From positions 4,634,380 through 4,698,379 of the forward strand of contig CM039181.1 of assembly GCA_008360975.2 (NCBI GenBank): a stretch of 64,000 nucleotides of DNA, written 5' to 3'. Positions 46,061 to 60,200 of this stretch are shown here, piece after piece. The notes under the pieces were generated by a model. The model was given only the letters and a program-made list of their open reading frames with translations. It was not told the DNA's origin and made no database searches. Position 1 is the stretch's first letter. Every line of letters begins with the position of its first letter. Position numbers and translations under genes: made by a program. The stretch comes from Lichenostomus cassidix. Lineage: Eukaryota; Chordata; Aves; Passeriformes; Meliphagidae.

Positions 46061-49000
46061 GAAAATAAGTGCTATTAGCAGAATTGCTATTAAAATTACG
46101 CAGAAACTCTCATTAGTTAGGATCAAAATGAATCTATGAAAGTCCTTAAGAGACTGAAAAATTTAAGTGAAGAGCCAGGAAAATATTTCTCAGACCATTA
46201 AAGGCATTGAGGAAGCTGGCAAAATTCACTAAATATACCAAAACAAGCAAGAGATTTAGATGGCTCATCTAGATGGTGGAGGACAGGCTGCAGAGCTCTG
46301 CATCTGCCTGTGTGTGTGCACTGTTGCTCCCAGCACTTCACTAAAACAGGGGGACACAAGCAGCTGTGCACTCAGTGCAGTTGGTCACCTGGAGCACAGC
46401 TGGTTGTGTGAACACGTCCAGATCCAAGAAGGGAGGGAAGAAGGGGACAATGAGCCTGGTGTTTCAGCCAGGACAGCTGGGCGGCCTCAGGATCTGCAGG
46501 TTCACGGAGATGTGAATGCTTTGTCCCCAGTCAGCCTTGCAGATCCAAGAAGCAGCAGATTCCTTGCACTAACACTGATCCTGAAGTGTCACTAAGCATC
46601 GATTTAGGAGGAACACGTGGCCTTAAGGTCATAACTTCGATGGCCAAGCATCCCTGTCAGCTGTGCTGTCAGGCTTTTGTGGCTGTCAGACATGAGTAAT
46701 GGGAGCTAGACAAGATGTAAGGCACAGCTCTTGAAATCCAGGCACAGCCTGATCACTTGGACCTCACAGTTCACAACCCATTGTGTTTATGGGAGTCCTG
46801 CCCTGTCCCACCTCAGCCAGTGGGGAAGCATAGCTGCTTGCCCATTCACACCCTGGTCCCACAGATTCATGAGGACTTGGGAGAACCTGGACCAAGCATC
46901 AGTCACTGGTAACCTCACTGTAATGGAATGTGTATCCTGGTAATTTGGGAATAACTGTATCTTAGGCTAATAGCCATTGATATCTTCCCTCACCAAGTTT
47001 ATTTACTCCATGACATAGTTACTGTGTCTTAAACAGAAATCACCCTCAAGGTATCATCTAATTACCTTCTCATCATTCTGCAAATCTGTTTCATATTACC
47101 AATAATCTTATTACTACAACTACAACATTCATTAAGCAAATGGAGAACAATAAAAATACATACAGCAATAGGAATCAAATTAAGTTTGAATCTCACAGTG
47201 AGTGATGGATAATTCTGGATCAGATTGTTCTCATAGATTTTACCCCATTATTTTCCAAAAGGGCTTAAATAGCTAAAAAAGTTTCAATTACAAGGTTCTC
47301 TTCTAGAGTCTGGCCATTTTATGTGACCTGGTTAACACAAAATGGCACAGTCATGACCAGAACTGTTTGTAGAAGCTTCCCCTTGGTGAGCAGGGAGATC
47401 TTTCAGCAGAGACAGCATTGCTGGGGTCCCAAGGCAAACAGCAGTCCCTGCACAGGCCAGGTGAACTCTGGGACAGTGATCCAACATCCCTTGGGTATGT
47501 CAGGTGCTTCCAGGTCACATCCTGAATGGTCTTGCATGAGACTCGGAAGCCATCCATCACTTCTTGATCTGTAGTGGCTCCTGATGTTGTACTGAGCAAA
47601 GCAGAACCACAGATTTGTTCTGAGCCATCCCTATTTAAAAGATTTGGGGCTGATCCTCAGCTCATGGGGGTAAATAGAAAAGCATTCATGAAGCACAGAT
47701 GGGAAGATTTTCAAGCTGTTCTTGCCTATCAGATGTGCCAGTTTATATTTAGCTCTGTTACACCTGCACAGAGCCACTTGAACATGTATCAAAACAATTC
47801 CCGTCCCTAGCTGTGATCCATACTCTCCAGTCCAACAGCAGATCATCATTTGTCTCACTGGTAAAATAACTGCTGAGGAATATAAGTGTTTTTTCCCATC
47901 TGCAAATGCATGGAAATATATTTGGAACATTTTATGGGTACATTGCACACCTGATGGAAACATTTATGACTGCTTCATCTCTGGGTACATCAAAAATATC
48001 CTCAGCCAACTTCACTGTTTTTATCAACTCCACTCTTTTATGTTCATTCTGGCCTGGATTTTTTTTTTTTTTTTTCTGAGCATCACAGATGAGTTTGTGA
48101 CCTCTTTGGTATGCTCTGCCAAATGGTTGTAGAAGAAATCCAGTCTCTGAAGTACAGTAGGTCCCATTAAATCAATGAGGGGATGGTGTGATATATGCAT
48201 ATGTGCATGTGCAAATGGCTGTGAGAGAGGGCCAAGGCAGAGAGAGGTGCCTGGATTTAGTCTGGGCTCAGGAGAGGCTACTGGTCATTGCCTTTTTGTG
48301 CTGGCCCAGTGCCTTCCTATTTGTTCCTCCAAATAATTAAAATCCCTTTTTGTTTTAATATGCAAGTTTGCATTTACCTCAATAATTCAGTACCACTGCT
48401 GCAAATATAACAGAAATACATTTTATAGCAAAATGGGCAAAGAGAGAATAAATGAGAGTTTTAAAAAATATAAAACTCTCCTGGATCCATTAAAAAATAA
48501 TAAAATGGGAAGCTGGAGGACAATATCCCACCCCTGCTGGTGTGACAGCCTGTAAATTGCTTATCCTTTTCCATTCATGTTGTGTGACCCTCCAGTCTGG
48601 GCTGTACTTGCCTATGACTGCTCCTGTAGAGAAACACATCCCAGGTGACGTATGCAGCCACTTTTGGGAGGAATGAGGCAGGTCCCAGGGGCTCCCACTT
48701 TGCTGTGCAAAGCTACACAAGTCCCCTGGTGTGTGAGGAGGAGCAAGAGGTCAAAGGGAATAAGCTCTCTGGCCAGCTCCCTTATAACTCACATCCTGCA
48801 TCACACACTGCCAGCGTTTGTTCTGCTGCAATCCAGTCTGGCCTCAGTCAGGAAATGCAAAGATGCAATCAACTTTAGGGAAAAAAGCCATGTGTGCCCC
48901 TGGTTTAGTGTTTTTCTGTGTTGGGAGCCATGTGCCAGCCCAGTGCTTTGCCTGGCTGGAGGTTCCACTCAGGACCCTGTTTCATCCTCCTCCTGCCTCA

Positions 49001-52000
49001 CCTATCTGGAGCTGCTGAGAGAGATTTCTGATCTCCAACACCCTCACACAGTTTAACATGGGCTACCCAGGATGCAGAATTTGTAAGGGATCCCTTTCCA
49101 GCCAACCCTGCTTGGGGCTGCAGGAGGGACCCAGGACAGAGCAATAGCTTGTCTGTTCTCACTGTGGTTTGCAAATTTGGAAATGAACCATGAGGAACAA
49201 GAAATCAGTAACATGGTTCCTCCTGGCCATTCTCTTGGTGGGGTGGAAGCTGAGCTGCAGACCTTGGGAGTAGAGTTTGCCCTCAACCTCCTCGGATCTC
49301 TGCAAGCAAAGGGCGTGTGTTTTCTGAGCTGGCAGGAGTGAATGTGACAGCAAAGGAGAAATGAGAGAGGAAAGAGAATGAAGGACTCTGCACAGAGGTG
49401 ACACCCTTGAGGGCAGAGCTGGCAAGCTGAGACCTTGGTCTATTTGCACCAGCACTGCTATTTGTGGCTCGATGCAGACAACAGTGAGGCAGTAAAAGGC
49501 CTTTTATTTAAGGTGCTGACACCTCAGGAGAAAATGAGAAAAAGAGAGGTGCTAAAAGAAAAATACATTGCTTTTCATTCTCCTGTCCTTTCACTTCTTC
49601 CTTAAATTTTATGGGATGAACTCGCTCAATTTAAGTACTTGTCAGCAAATGTCTGACAGGACAATCAAGAGCCATGCACTGTGCCAGCTGGGAACACTTC
49701 CAGGGCCAGGTGCTGGCAGGTACCTCAGCAATGTCTAAGGGGAGAGCCCTGCTTCCCTCCTCCCCTGTCCCCTCCCCACCAGGCAGTGAACCTGATGCAC
49801 AACCTCCTGCATTCCCATTAGCAAGTCCTGCAAGCCCCTGGGCTCTGTGTTCAGGAATAGAGGAGCATGTTCCTAATAAATGTGCAGCTTTTTGAATCTA
49901 GCTCTGCAGAGAAGTTGTGGGACTGGTGAAAATTAATTTGTTGCTGGCAAAAAGGCAAAAAGGGACTGTTTTATACAGACTGGGACTATGCCACCTGGAA
50001 ACATTTGAACAGCACTACCTCAGTAGATTTCACAATAAGCTCTTGCAGATGTTAACCTCCATCCCTGCTTAGTTGTGGGCAAAGCAAGGCTGGCAGGTGG
50101 ATTGCAAGGTTTCCTGCAAGGCCATTTTGGATGGTGCTGTTAGAGCTGGAGGAGGGAGGAAAGTGTGGCTGGCTGCCTGTCCTGAAATACAGAAACTGAA
50201 ATACAGTTTCCCTCGGGGCATCTTTCCATCTCTGCAGATGTGTTTCAACTTGCCAGGTGTATCTCGGTATCATTCAGATCCTGACTCAGACAACGTGAAT
50301 CTCCATTCCAACCGTGAGCTTTCCCATATCATCCTCCCTGGTGGGCTCCTCTTGGGCACTCAGTCCCAGAGCAAAGGTCTCAACAATGACAGAGCCTTCC
50401 AGATGAAAGGAAGAGCCGATGCGACGCACCTTGGGCAGTAACAGCAATGACAGCTGTGACGGGCAAAGGTGTCACCCAGGACACAGAGCTGCTGCTGCCA
50501 CCTGCGTCCCCTGACTTGGCTGGGCCTCCCGGGAAGCTGTGCATCTTTATGGAAAAAGCTGAGCTCTGAACAGAATATTTTTAGACTGGTTTCCTAAGGA
50601 AATGAAGATTCTGCCACTTCATGTCTGCCCATCTGTCCCCATCAAACTTTGGATCCGCTGGCTATTTGCAAACAAGTTTGATGGAGCATTAAAAGTTTCA
50701 GAAATATTTAGATTTCTATTTTTGAAGAGACAAGAAGTGCAAGGTAATGCATGAATCTCCATCTGACAGGGAGGAAGGAAGGAAGGGAGGACTCAGCAGT
50801 CACCTGTTCTGTCTGAAAGCTCTTTAACAAACCTCAGCACATGGTATTTCTTGCTGCAAATATGGTGGGTAGAGAATTCCCAAAGGGAACGAGCTAGGTT
50901 AAATGAAGCAGAACTGCAGCCTGTCAGAAACACCCCAAATGTGAAACTGAGAACTTGAAGCTTTGTTCAATGCACAGGGCAACACGTTTCACTCAGCCTC
51001 CTTTTCTCTGACAGGTTTGCAGGAAGTTTGTAAGAAAAAATAACAGAAAAGAAGGAAATCTACCTCACTGAGAAGGTGGATATTTGGTTTTGTTTGATGT
51101 TTTACCCACCAGCTGAGGGCACGTGTATTTCTGCACTTGTGTACCTTCATGTGTGTGCTCACTTAATTTAGCCATTAGAAGGCATTGGAGTACCAAGTGG
51201 TTTTCTATGCATAGTGGTTTCAAATATATATGGCCAGCTCCAAGTGCCAACTGCTGCTATGTAGACTTTGTGTTTTATTTCCTTCTCTCCCCCTTTGTCT
51301 GCCTCTGCTTTTGCAAATCACATGCTCCTTACGGCAGGGATTATTATTTCTCCCTTTATGTTCCTGGCATGCATTTTGAGTATTGCTGTGAACAGTTAGA
51401 AAAAGCCAAAGCAGGATACCTAATGCCTTCAGTTCTCCTGTTTAATCCCTCCCAAAACACCCACCACCACCTCTGACTGAAAGGGTTGTCTCTGGGGAAC
51501 TGAGCAAGGGAGAAATGATGGCTCAAAGCTTGGACTTTGTGACCTCTCCCCAACCATATCTGCTGGCAGCAGAGCTCTCCTGCTGCTGGGCATGCCCTTG
51601 GGCCACCAGCTCATTTCCTGGTGCAGAGAGGAGCTCTGTGAGAGGGCTTTGCTATCACGGGCAATGCAGGCTTCACTATGAGCAGCCTGCTCCCGGTGAC
51701 GTCTGCTTTGAATTTCAGAACTGAGAAGGCCAAGGGTTTATCTGAGGATGAGAAGAAATAGCAGGGAATTCAGCAGTCAAAGGAAAAGTGCAGTTTCTTT
51801 CAAAGAAGCGGTCAGTGGTCAATCTTTGCAAGTCAATGCAGATGCAGAGTAGCAGAGACAGGGTGTTTGAGGCATGCTGGGGATGCTGGGGCAAGCCAGG
51901 GGCCTTCGTGGTGAGCTGTGGGATGGCAGCAGCCTCTGCCACTACTGGCTGGCCACAGGCTCATTGCTTTGTTTGGCATGGCTTAGCAGACTGACAAAAT

Positions 52001-53659
52001 CAGAGCTGAGCTGGCTATATTTTCCTCTTCTATCTCATGCAATTGAACAAGACCACACTTCCTCTGAGGAGGGAGGGAGCAAAAATTTTAGTAAATGTAG
52101 CTTGTTAGGTGGTCTGGTTTTGGTCTCTGCAGGAAAAGAGCTCAGCTGTGACTCTTTAGAGGGCCCCTGGGGAAGAGCCCGATAATGGAACAGAATAATG
52201 AGTGTAGAGCTATGAAAGCATTTCATTACCAGCATCCTCACCCCATGCAGCCCCAGTCTGCTGCAGTTATCATGTGTGTCTGACAAGAAAGGTCACTGTG
52301 AGATGATCCTGCCTCCAAAACAGAGCTGTTGTGTTCCAGTGAGGGGGTCTTCACACCAGGGCGGGCACAAAACATTAGCAGATATTCAAAGCAAAGGGAA
52401 AGCTGAACTTCGGGGTGCTCCTCAGGGACACAGCTAGGGTTTACTCTGCTCTGAAGAACTGCCCACTGTCCCTCTGTTCAATCTGCTGAGGCCCAACAGT
52501 GCTGCAGAGGAAACTGATGAGTAGATTTCTTTCTCCTAAACCTAATTCTCAAAACTTGCACTATTTTCCTTTCTAATTCACCATTTTTTCCCCTTCATGA
52601 CCAGCTGGAATCTTAAATAGATGGTGCTAATTCATAACACAGGAGCTGGACCACGAGAGATGAGCACTCCTGCTACACTTCCCAGACTGAGCTGCCAAGC
52701 CCAGCTGCCCAGAATGGTGAGGTGGCAGTGTCTGTGTAAGAAAGCCTCAGCCTTTGCCTTCCTGACTGAGACAGCCTAACAGGGGCACAGCAAACCCCTG
52801 CTCTTCCAAAGGTGGCTTGTGTGATGTTTGGTTATTCAAATCCCTCTGTTAATTTCCTCTGGGGTGAACTACAGTTAATGGGCTTTCCCTTCTCTTGCTG
52901 TCTGCTTTGTCTAGATGCATTGCAGGCTACAGTGTGATCCTGTGGCTATGCCTGTTGAATCCTCAGAGCCAGACTCCAAGGTGTGAGTGGCAGCCTGGAA
53001 AGCACCACAGAGCTGGCAGCAGCAGGGCTGGGCAGCTTGGGCACTGTAGGGACCGACAAAAAAAGGGGGTTTAAAATTCAGCCCTCACATGGCAAACACA
53101 AACCTGCCCTTTTATGCATAAACCTTTCTTGAAGTCAGACTGCTCTCTGAAATTCACGCCCTTCCATGACAGCATCTCTAGCTCAACCTTCAAGAAGCAG
53201 GTGGCTCTTTAAGTGTCTGTTCTTCTCCTCCCTTCCCTGTACAAGTGCTGAGCAGCAAAGCCCTCTACCCCCACAGCCACACTCCCAATGCTTTCAGTGC
53301 CATTGCTGCCACAGGAGAGGGCACCTGCTTTCTCCCTCACCACAAAGCAAGCTCTCCAGACTTCCATTTTTAGCACGGATGAATCACATTTCCCCTGCTG
53401 ATGGCAGAGAGCAAAGACCGGAGCAGCCCCAGCCACCAGCATCACTGGGACACAGGGGCTCATCACCAGTGGTGGCACAGCTTGAAACGTGTGCAGTTGA
53501 CAATGGAGTCCCCTGTTAAGCTCTGAACACTGAGATCCAAGGGTTTGACTCAAGGTTCTATTGCTCTCTCTCAGCGCAAAGGAGAAATTGCCACCAGCCA
53601 TAAGAAAGAGGTGAAAAATCACACTAAAGCTTACTGGCAAAAATAGCAAAAGCAGAAGC
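46061..53659. other. Intergenic sequence without recognised genes
   Basis: A 17-base T run occurs at 48059-48075 and a GGAAGGAA-type purine run at about 50769-50790. Somewhat GC-richer patches (46260-46600, 48640-49460, 51480-52200, 53160-53520) generate overlapping open frames on both strands, but none has a recognisable domain or exon structure. Confidence 0.6.
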
Positions 53660-54220
53660 TCAAAAATCAACCACCTTTGGCAAAGAATGAAATACAACAC
53701 AGAATTCAACATTCTACCACTTATAAGAGCAGTACTCAGTGTTAATTTAGTATTTACCTAGCAAAAACTTAGCCCAAGAAGAAAAAACCTTGAAACTTAA
53801 CAAACACTATTTTATCCGAAAGTTGCAGGCAAAGAGAAGTAGGAGAAGAAAGAGAGGCACAGAGGAAGACAAAAGGAGAGAAGGAAAAGACCTAGAAAAA
53901 CACATGTAGAGCTCCCACCTGCTAGGATTGCAGCAGGGTCAAGACAGGAACTCCATGGAGGCTCCTAGGCTGTGACTGTGCTGACCTGGTGCTCCACCCT
54001 TTAAGCCCCACAGCCTTCATCTGATGGACAACAGGTGGGACTGCTGGTGGCTTGGACAGCCAGGGCCCAGGTGAGAACCTGAGCCATGCCCAGAGTCCAA
54101 CAGGGAAAGCTAAACCAGGCCTTGGGGCAGCTCTGGGGCACAGCAGGTGCTAATCAAAAAAAGTCTCTCAAAATTAGCCACCTTTGGTGAACCATGAAAC
54201 CTATTCCTGACACAAGCAGA
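53660..54220 (-). mobile_element. LTR-like segment, low confidence
   Basis: On the minus strand a GGGGCTTAAAGGGTGGAGC element (TATA-like) is followed by a long C/T-rich tract (complement of 53825-53895) and then an AT-rich terminus with CCAAAGGTGG. This layout is reminiscent of avian retroviral LTRs. The motif CCACCTTTGG occurs near both ends (about 53671 and 54179) as part of an imperfect direct repeat about 505 bp apart. No coding sequence is associated. It could also be unique DNA with a duplicated edge. Confidence 0.3.
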
Positions 54221-57200
54221 CACAACGTTTTAAAACACACAACATGATTTTTTTTATTTGTTTAATCAGTTTACATTCCACAACTGACAATTTACTTATT
54301 TATTTTTTAATTTTCCATGAACGAGTTGTTTAGTTAATTACCAGACAAGATTTTAATTGATGGAAATACAGTATTCTCTGCCAATCTGAATAAAACCAAA
54401 ACAAATCAAAACAAAAGGGAAATAGTAGGATGTAGTCAGTTTTTCGGCCAAGTTCTGTGATGCTTTCTGCAACTTTTGTATTTCTAAGTTGTGGGGGTTT
54501 GTTCATTCCCCTTATGAGTTCCCTGATCTCAACTCTGCCACTAAAATAATCCTTCAGGGCCCCAGTCCTGCAAACACTGATGAACATACACAAACACCCG
54601 TGTGCCTGCAGATTAGCACCTTGGATTAACAGAACGAGAAATTTGGGATTGTTTCACGTTTAAACAACTTCTGTTCACCTCTGCTGCCACAGATTACAGG
54701 AAGAAATGGAAAAGTACATTACACTTGATGTCACGTTACTTGTGAAATTAGCCACCACACTCACATCTCACCAGAACAACCTCACAGAATAGTCAGTGGT
54801 TGTTGATATATTGTTAGCACCGATGGCCACAGGAGCCACTTTGCCTCTCACAGCACATGTCAGTCTCTATAACTTCTGACAAATGGATGTTATGACCCAA
54901 AAGTCATAAAACTCTGTGTGTATTGGCTAAAAACTGCTCCACTTGGTCGAGCAGCTGCATACACAGTTCGAATATCCTTTACAATGCCCAAAACATCACC
55001 AGAAATGGACACGGTTTTGGACTTTTCAAAATATGCTAAAGTTTCATATATTTCAATGTAATTCCCAGTCTAGCAAAGCACTTAGGCATGTGCCTAGCTT
55101 TAAGCGTGGCAATAGCATCCTTAATGGGAAATTTATGCTTAAAATTAGGCAAGTGCTTTGTGGGATCAAAGCTCTGTAGCAGTGCTCTGAAGAAATCAGG
55201 ACCCTGAGTGTCCTAATCCTGGCTTTTATATTCACAGCCACTGCAGATTTGAATAAACCCAGCTACAGTCTTGATTTTCAAAAGTGCTGAGAAGAGAATG
55301 CTCCACCTGCAGCTGGTAGAACTTGTGAGGAGGCATCAAACCACTAAACAGAAGGTCTTTTCCCAGGCTTTTGGCTTCCTGTCTCCGAAATGGCTATAAT
55401 ACCTACCTGCCTCAGACAGGTCTGATGTGACTCATACTTGTAACATTTTCTAAAGAGAAAATATGCCAGATAAATGCAATGCATTGCTGCATTTCTCTGA
55501 ATATGCCTGAGTATTGTGGTATCCTAGGTCTCTTCTAACCCAGCTTTGAGGTGTGTGTACTGCATTTAGAGGAAACATAAACAGCTGGCCAAGATTTCCC
55601 TCATGACAAATGTCTTGTAGCAGTCATATTATTTTACTTGGGAATGTCCTAGGAAAGTGCTGACATACTTCAACTTGCAGGCATTTAAGTGAGTTATTAT
55701 CCTAAGCTTCCCAAACGGTCAATTAGAGACAGTGATGATTGCAACTTTTGTCATCATCAAAGGATGATTATGGGAATTACTTCATTTCTTCTGAGCAAGA
55801 AAAGAAAATAATAAGGAAAAAAGGACCAACGAGCAAGTCAAGAGAGAGGAACTCTCCAAAAACTTTTGGCCAGTGGTAGCACACGGTTAGGGTGAATATT
55901 ACTTGGGGCAGAAGAAACCCTCAAGAACAAATATCTTCCTAAGATGCTCTTACTGTGGACGGTGGGGAGTGCAGTGAGCCTGACTTTTCCCTGCCCCTTG
56001 TGCACAGCACTTGGCCCTCACACAGGAGTGTTTTGCCTCCTCTGCACACATTTCCACGGGCACAAGTGGGACAGTGAGAGTCAGACCCATGCACTGAACT
56101 GGCCAAGTGGGTCATGAGCAGCAGGGGAGCTCGCACGGGAAGGTGACACTGGAGCTCTGATGGCCTGAGAGATCCACCCGTCCTCCTTCCTTACCAGGAT
56201 CACCCTGGTACAAGGCATTGCTCTGTCTCATGGAGCCTGGGCATTCTCTCCCTGGGGCAGGGGCACAGGAATGATTATGGCTTTCATTAGGAGGTGAGAC
56301 AGAGTTTTTTTGAGAGAAAGTGGAAAATTATCCAAGATAATCCATAATCCATCATGGGGGTGAGAGGTCAGGCAGGCCCCTCTTGGCTAGCTGTGCCTTG
56401 GCAAAGTGAACCCAAAATTAGAATGTGCATGGCTGGACACACAGAACTTGTAAAGAATGGGAAACCAAGATATTGGTATGGAGTCACCCCTTAGAACTTC
56501 CTCCCACATGATGTTGTGCATTGACTTTATCACCTTTGAAAAGGAGGTTTTCTTTGATACTGAAACTCTGAAAAATCTGCAAAATGCTTGTGGGACACAG
56601 AGAGTCAACAGTTTAGAGAGCAACCTTTGAGAGTCCCACATCCCAGTACCTCCTCATCCCTCTCACAGAGAGGGAGGGCAGGAGAGTGACAATGAGAATT
56701 TAGGAACATTCTGAAAAGTCTTGCAGAAAATGGCGCTGCATCCTTAAATTTGATATATTCTCAAGCTCCTCCTCATGTCCAGAGTTCACTCTTAAAGCCT
56801 TTATTTCTTTTTCACAGACATCTCAAATAACAAAACAGTCACATATGCAAGAGCTGTTATGGAATGAGATTTAGAGAAAAATGTCTTTACAGGAAGCATG
56901 TCTGTATTCTCACACACAGGGAGGAAAAGGAAGAGAGGGAGACAGAGATATATATCTTATTCCTCCAAAAAGGGAAAGGGAGAACAGGAGAAGAATATCA
57001 GGATGATACACTACAGCTTGGGCAAGGTAGTACCATGCTGAAAAATAACATTTGATCCCAGGAACTCAGCTTTATCTTCCACTTTCTAGCTAAAGTCTTT
57101 CCTTAAGTACTAGTACACAGTATTGAATCTTTACTTTACAGGTCCCTGCAGTTCAGCTGAAGTCCCCTTTGTCAAAACCTTAATGGTATTTTTAAAAATA

Positions 57201-60200
57201 AAGTTGTTCTGAGAGATGGGTGAAGATTGTCAGGTCACTGACTTGAATTTAGCTGTAAAAACAAATAGCAGTGACCATACACGGGCACAAGATCCAAAGT
57301 TCATTTAGCCTTAGAATTTTCAGAAAGCAGTTTAATTTTCCCACTCCTCTGTGTTTGTTTTATTCAGGTAATATATGGGAATATACAAGAGTTTTAAAGT
57401 TCTGAGATTAAATTGATGGTGCTTCCAGACAGACTTGCTATCAATATGCAGTTCCAAATTTTGGCTCTGAGAGACTCTCACCATGAGATGGAGATGTACA
57501 TTCAGCCTTGTCAGAGCAGATTTCTGAATAATACAGCCACAGTTCATCCTCTTGTTGAGTCCTCAGTTTGGTTTTTCTGAGGACAACTATAATCCCAACA
57601 ATAAGGGATGAAATTGCAATCTCTTTAATCTCCATGTAAGCTGTTTGTACAGCAGTTGTTAACATTGAAAAAAAAAGAATATGAAACTACCCAGACTGTA
57701 TCTTGGAGAATTTTTTGATTATCACTACCAGCGAGATGACTTTTTCAGGCCAGTTTGGGGATAAAGCAGGAAAAGTAACCTTCGAACAGCTCAGCTGCTC
57801 AAATTTTTAAGATGTAAATTCACTCTTTGAACTGCTTCAGCAATGCCAAGGACTGGCAGAGAAAGGTGAAGAGTTCAGACCAAAGACCTCTGTGACCAAA
57901 GACCCAGTCATCTGTGCCTGGAGGCCACCACAAGGCACACACCTCAATTACTATTTCCAGGGGCTGGGACAAGCCCTATCCTTTGCAGTCATGTTGGAGT
58001 TTGGGAGGAGAAGGCTGTTGTGAACATCTCCTTTTGTTCCAATTAACACCTGTGTTTTACAGGGTGAACCCAGGCCATGCACCCAAAGCACACAGACAGG
58101 CTGATCTCCATCTATGGATGCTGTTCTGCACTAGGCACCTGATTCACCTCACCAGGATTTAAGATGTTTTAGGATCTTGGGACCACCCAAGATACATCAG
58201 TGGTCACTCCATGAAGCAAGAAGAATCTCCTAAAGCTGACTTAGATGCCAATTTTGCTGGGTCACCATCTATAAGCTACTGTCTCTCTTCATTACCTGTA
58301 CAAGAAACCAAGGAAGATGAGTCCATTAACATCATGAGCTCAGTTAAGTGCCTAAGGCTAATGGGGACAAAGGCAGGACAGAAAATCCCAGCCTTTGGGT
58401 AGCTCGATGTCACCCACAAAGCTGCTCCTCCCAGATGTACACATAAGGAGAAGAACAGCATCTGTACAAAGGGCCTCCTAATAAAGGACAAGAGAATCAA
58501 TTGAGAGAGCTAATGCTGAACAGAAATTCTACCATTGCTTTTTCAGTCCATTCCTTTTCCTTAAAAAAGCCCTTGAGACCCAGTCCTTTGACTGGATGTA
58601 CATGGTAGTGAGTGCTGCTGACTTCAGTGTGGCACCCCTCCTCAACTGGTGCAATGGCAAAATGAGGATTTTCCTGGGAAATAGTATGTTTTCATTTGTT
58701 TTGGTTTAAATCGGAGCTATGTGAGGATTATGAAAAAGAAACAGTCCTTTGCCTGAAATTCTGTACATCAACCTCAGGTAATTTCAGGCATCAATGAAGA
58801 TATGGGCATTTTTCATAAATTTACAAATATATATACAAATATACACATATATACAAGTATATGTGTGTCACCCTATAGGCTAGATTTACTACTGCTTTAT
58901 TCCAGCCACACACAAGTATAATGGTTGTTTTTTACAATAAGAGATTGGTAGAAAGTTGGAGTGACTTAGCAGTGACTTTTCCTGCGTCTATGCAAAAGAT
59001 CTTTAAGTGGGCTGAGATACAAGTACAGCCCCCTTGTCTAAGTCTCTTCATCACACATACACATAAATAGGACCCAGTCTGACATCTGCCAATGAAGCAA
59101 ATTTCCCCTTGATTCAAATGACCTGTAATCAAAGAGAATTTTACTTGAGAAATAACTGTAAATTGAAGCCCATTTTAGGTACAGTTTGGAGTTTTGAAAG
59201 ATTTTGTCTGTCATACTAGGCCCCAAAATGCTTCAAAATAATTAAAGTTTCTGCAGAAAAATACCTTCAAAAGTTCCCAAATATGCTTTTCTGTGTAAGT
59301 AAGGGAAATTTTGTCCTGCAAAAGATCAAACCACAAATACATAGATATAAACACTCTAAGTGATGGAAATTGCTAAGTAAAAATAGTAACAGTTTAAATT
59401 AGATATCTGTGATTGCTGTTGGTGCCCAGGAGTTATAAATAATTCAGTACACTCTAACTGAATAGTCTAAGGCTGCACTTTTGTTATTCTGATTACTTGA
59501 ACCTTTTTCTTATGATCTATATTGTTAATGAATAAGCCTTTGTAACAAAAAAAAATAAAATACAGCCTTATGCTCTACAGCCAGAAGAAAACTCTTCTTA
59601 AGGTAAAACATCAGAAGAGCTTAAGCAAATTAGGAGCATATATTTTTTTTTTTTTTAAAAAAGGATGTAGGCACCAAAGGCATTTAGTGTTTTATTCACT
59701 AAGGAGGAATTGGAGGCTGAGGCTGTTTTGTGTATCTGGCCCCAGGAGACTGAGCCATGACTGATTCACACTCCTTGGAGTCTACATCATTTTAAAACTG
59801 GGGCAAAACCCACAGGTTTTTGAAGGCTTTGCTCTTTATCTCACCTACTGCAGAATCACTGTTGCTGCTTGGGTATTTCTGACCTGCTGGCAGAGTAACA
59901 AGGCCACTTGAAGGAATTGCCTCTGCAGAGACATCCCTGTGCCCTGCTGCCCCAGGTAGGGCTCAGAGCTGTGGGATGTGAAGCTCCCTGCTGTGCCCAG
60001 CAGCTTGAACCACAGTCTTCCTGCTGCCAACAACCTGCACAAGCCTTCTGCAGGCTCAGGGCAAATCCTGCCATGGCACTGCCTCTTGGGATTGTTACAC
60101 TAGGGGATCATGAACACTGCTGCTTTGGAGGGGATGCATTGGCAACTCTTCCTGAAATATCTGAATACTTTTGGATGGAAAATACTGAATTTATCCCAGT

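Noticed and set aside
53209..53712. Minus-strand open frame of 167 codons with a hydrophobic start
   Set aside because: It has no recognisable family, splice context or matching exons nearby, and it partly overlaps the LTR-like segment. Hydrophobic stretches are common in T-rich frames.
55500..55560. Sequence resembling a CR1 3' tail (TCTTCTAACCCAGCT)
   Set aside because: The similarity is limited to about 20 bases, too short to call a repeat.
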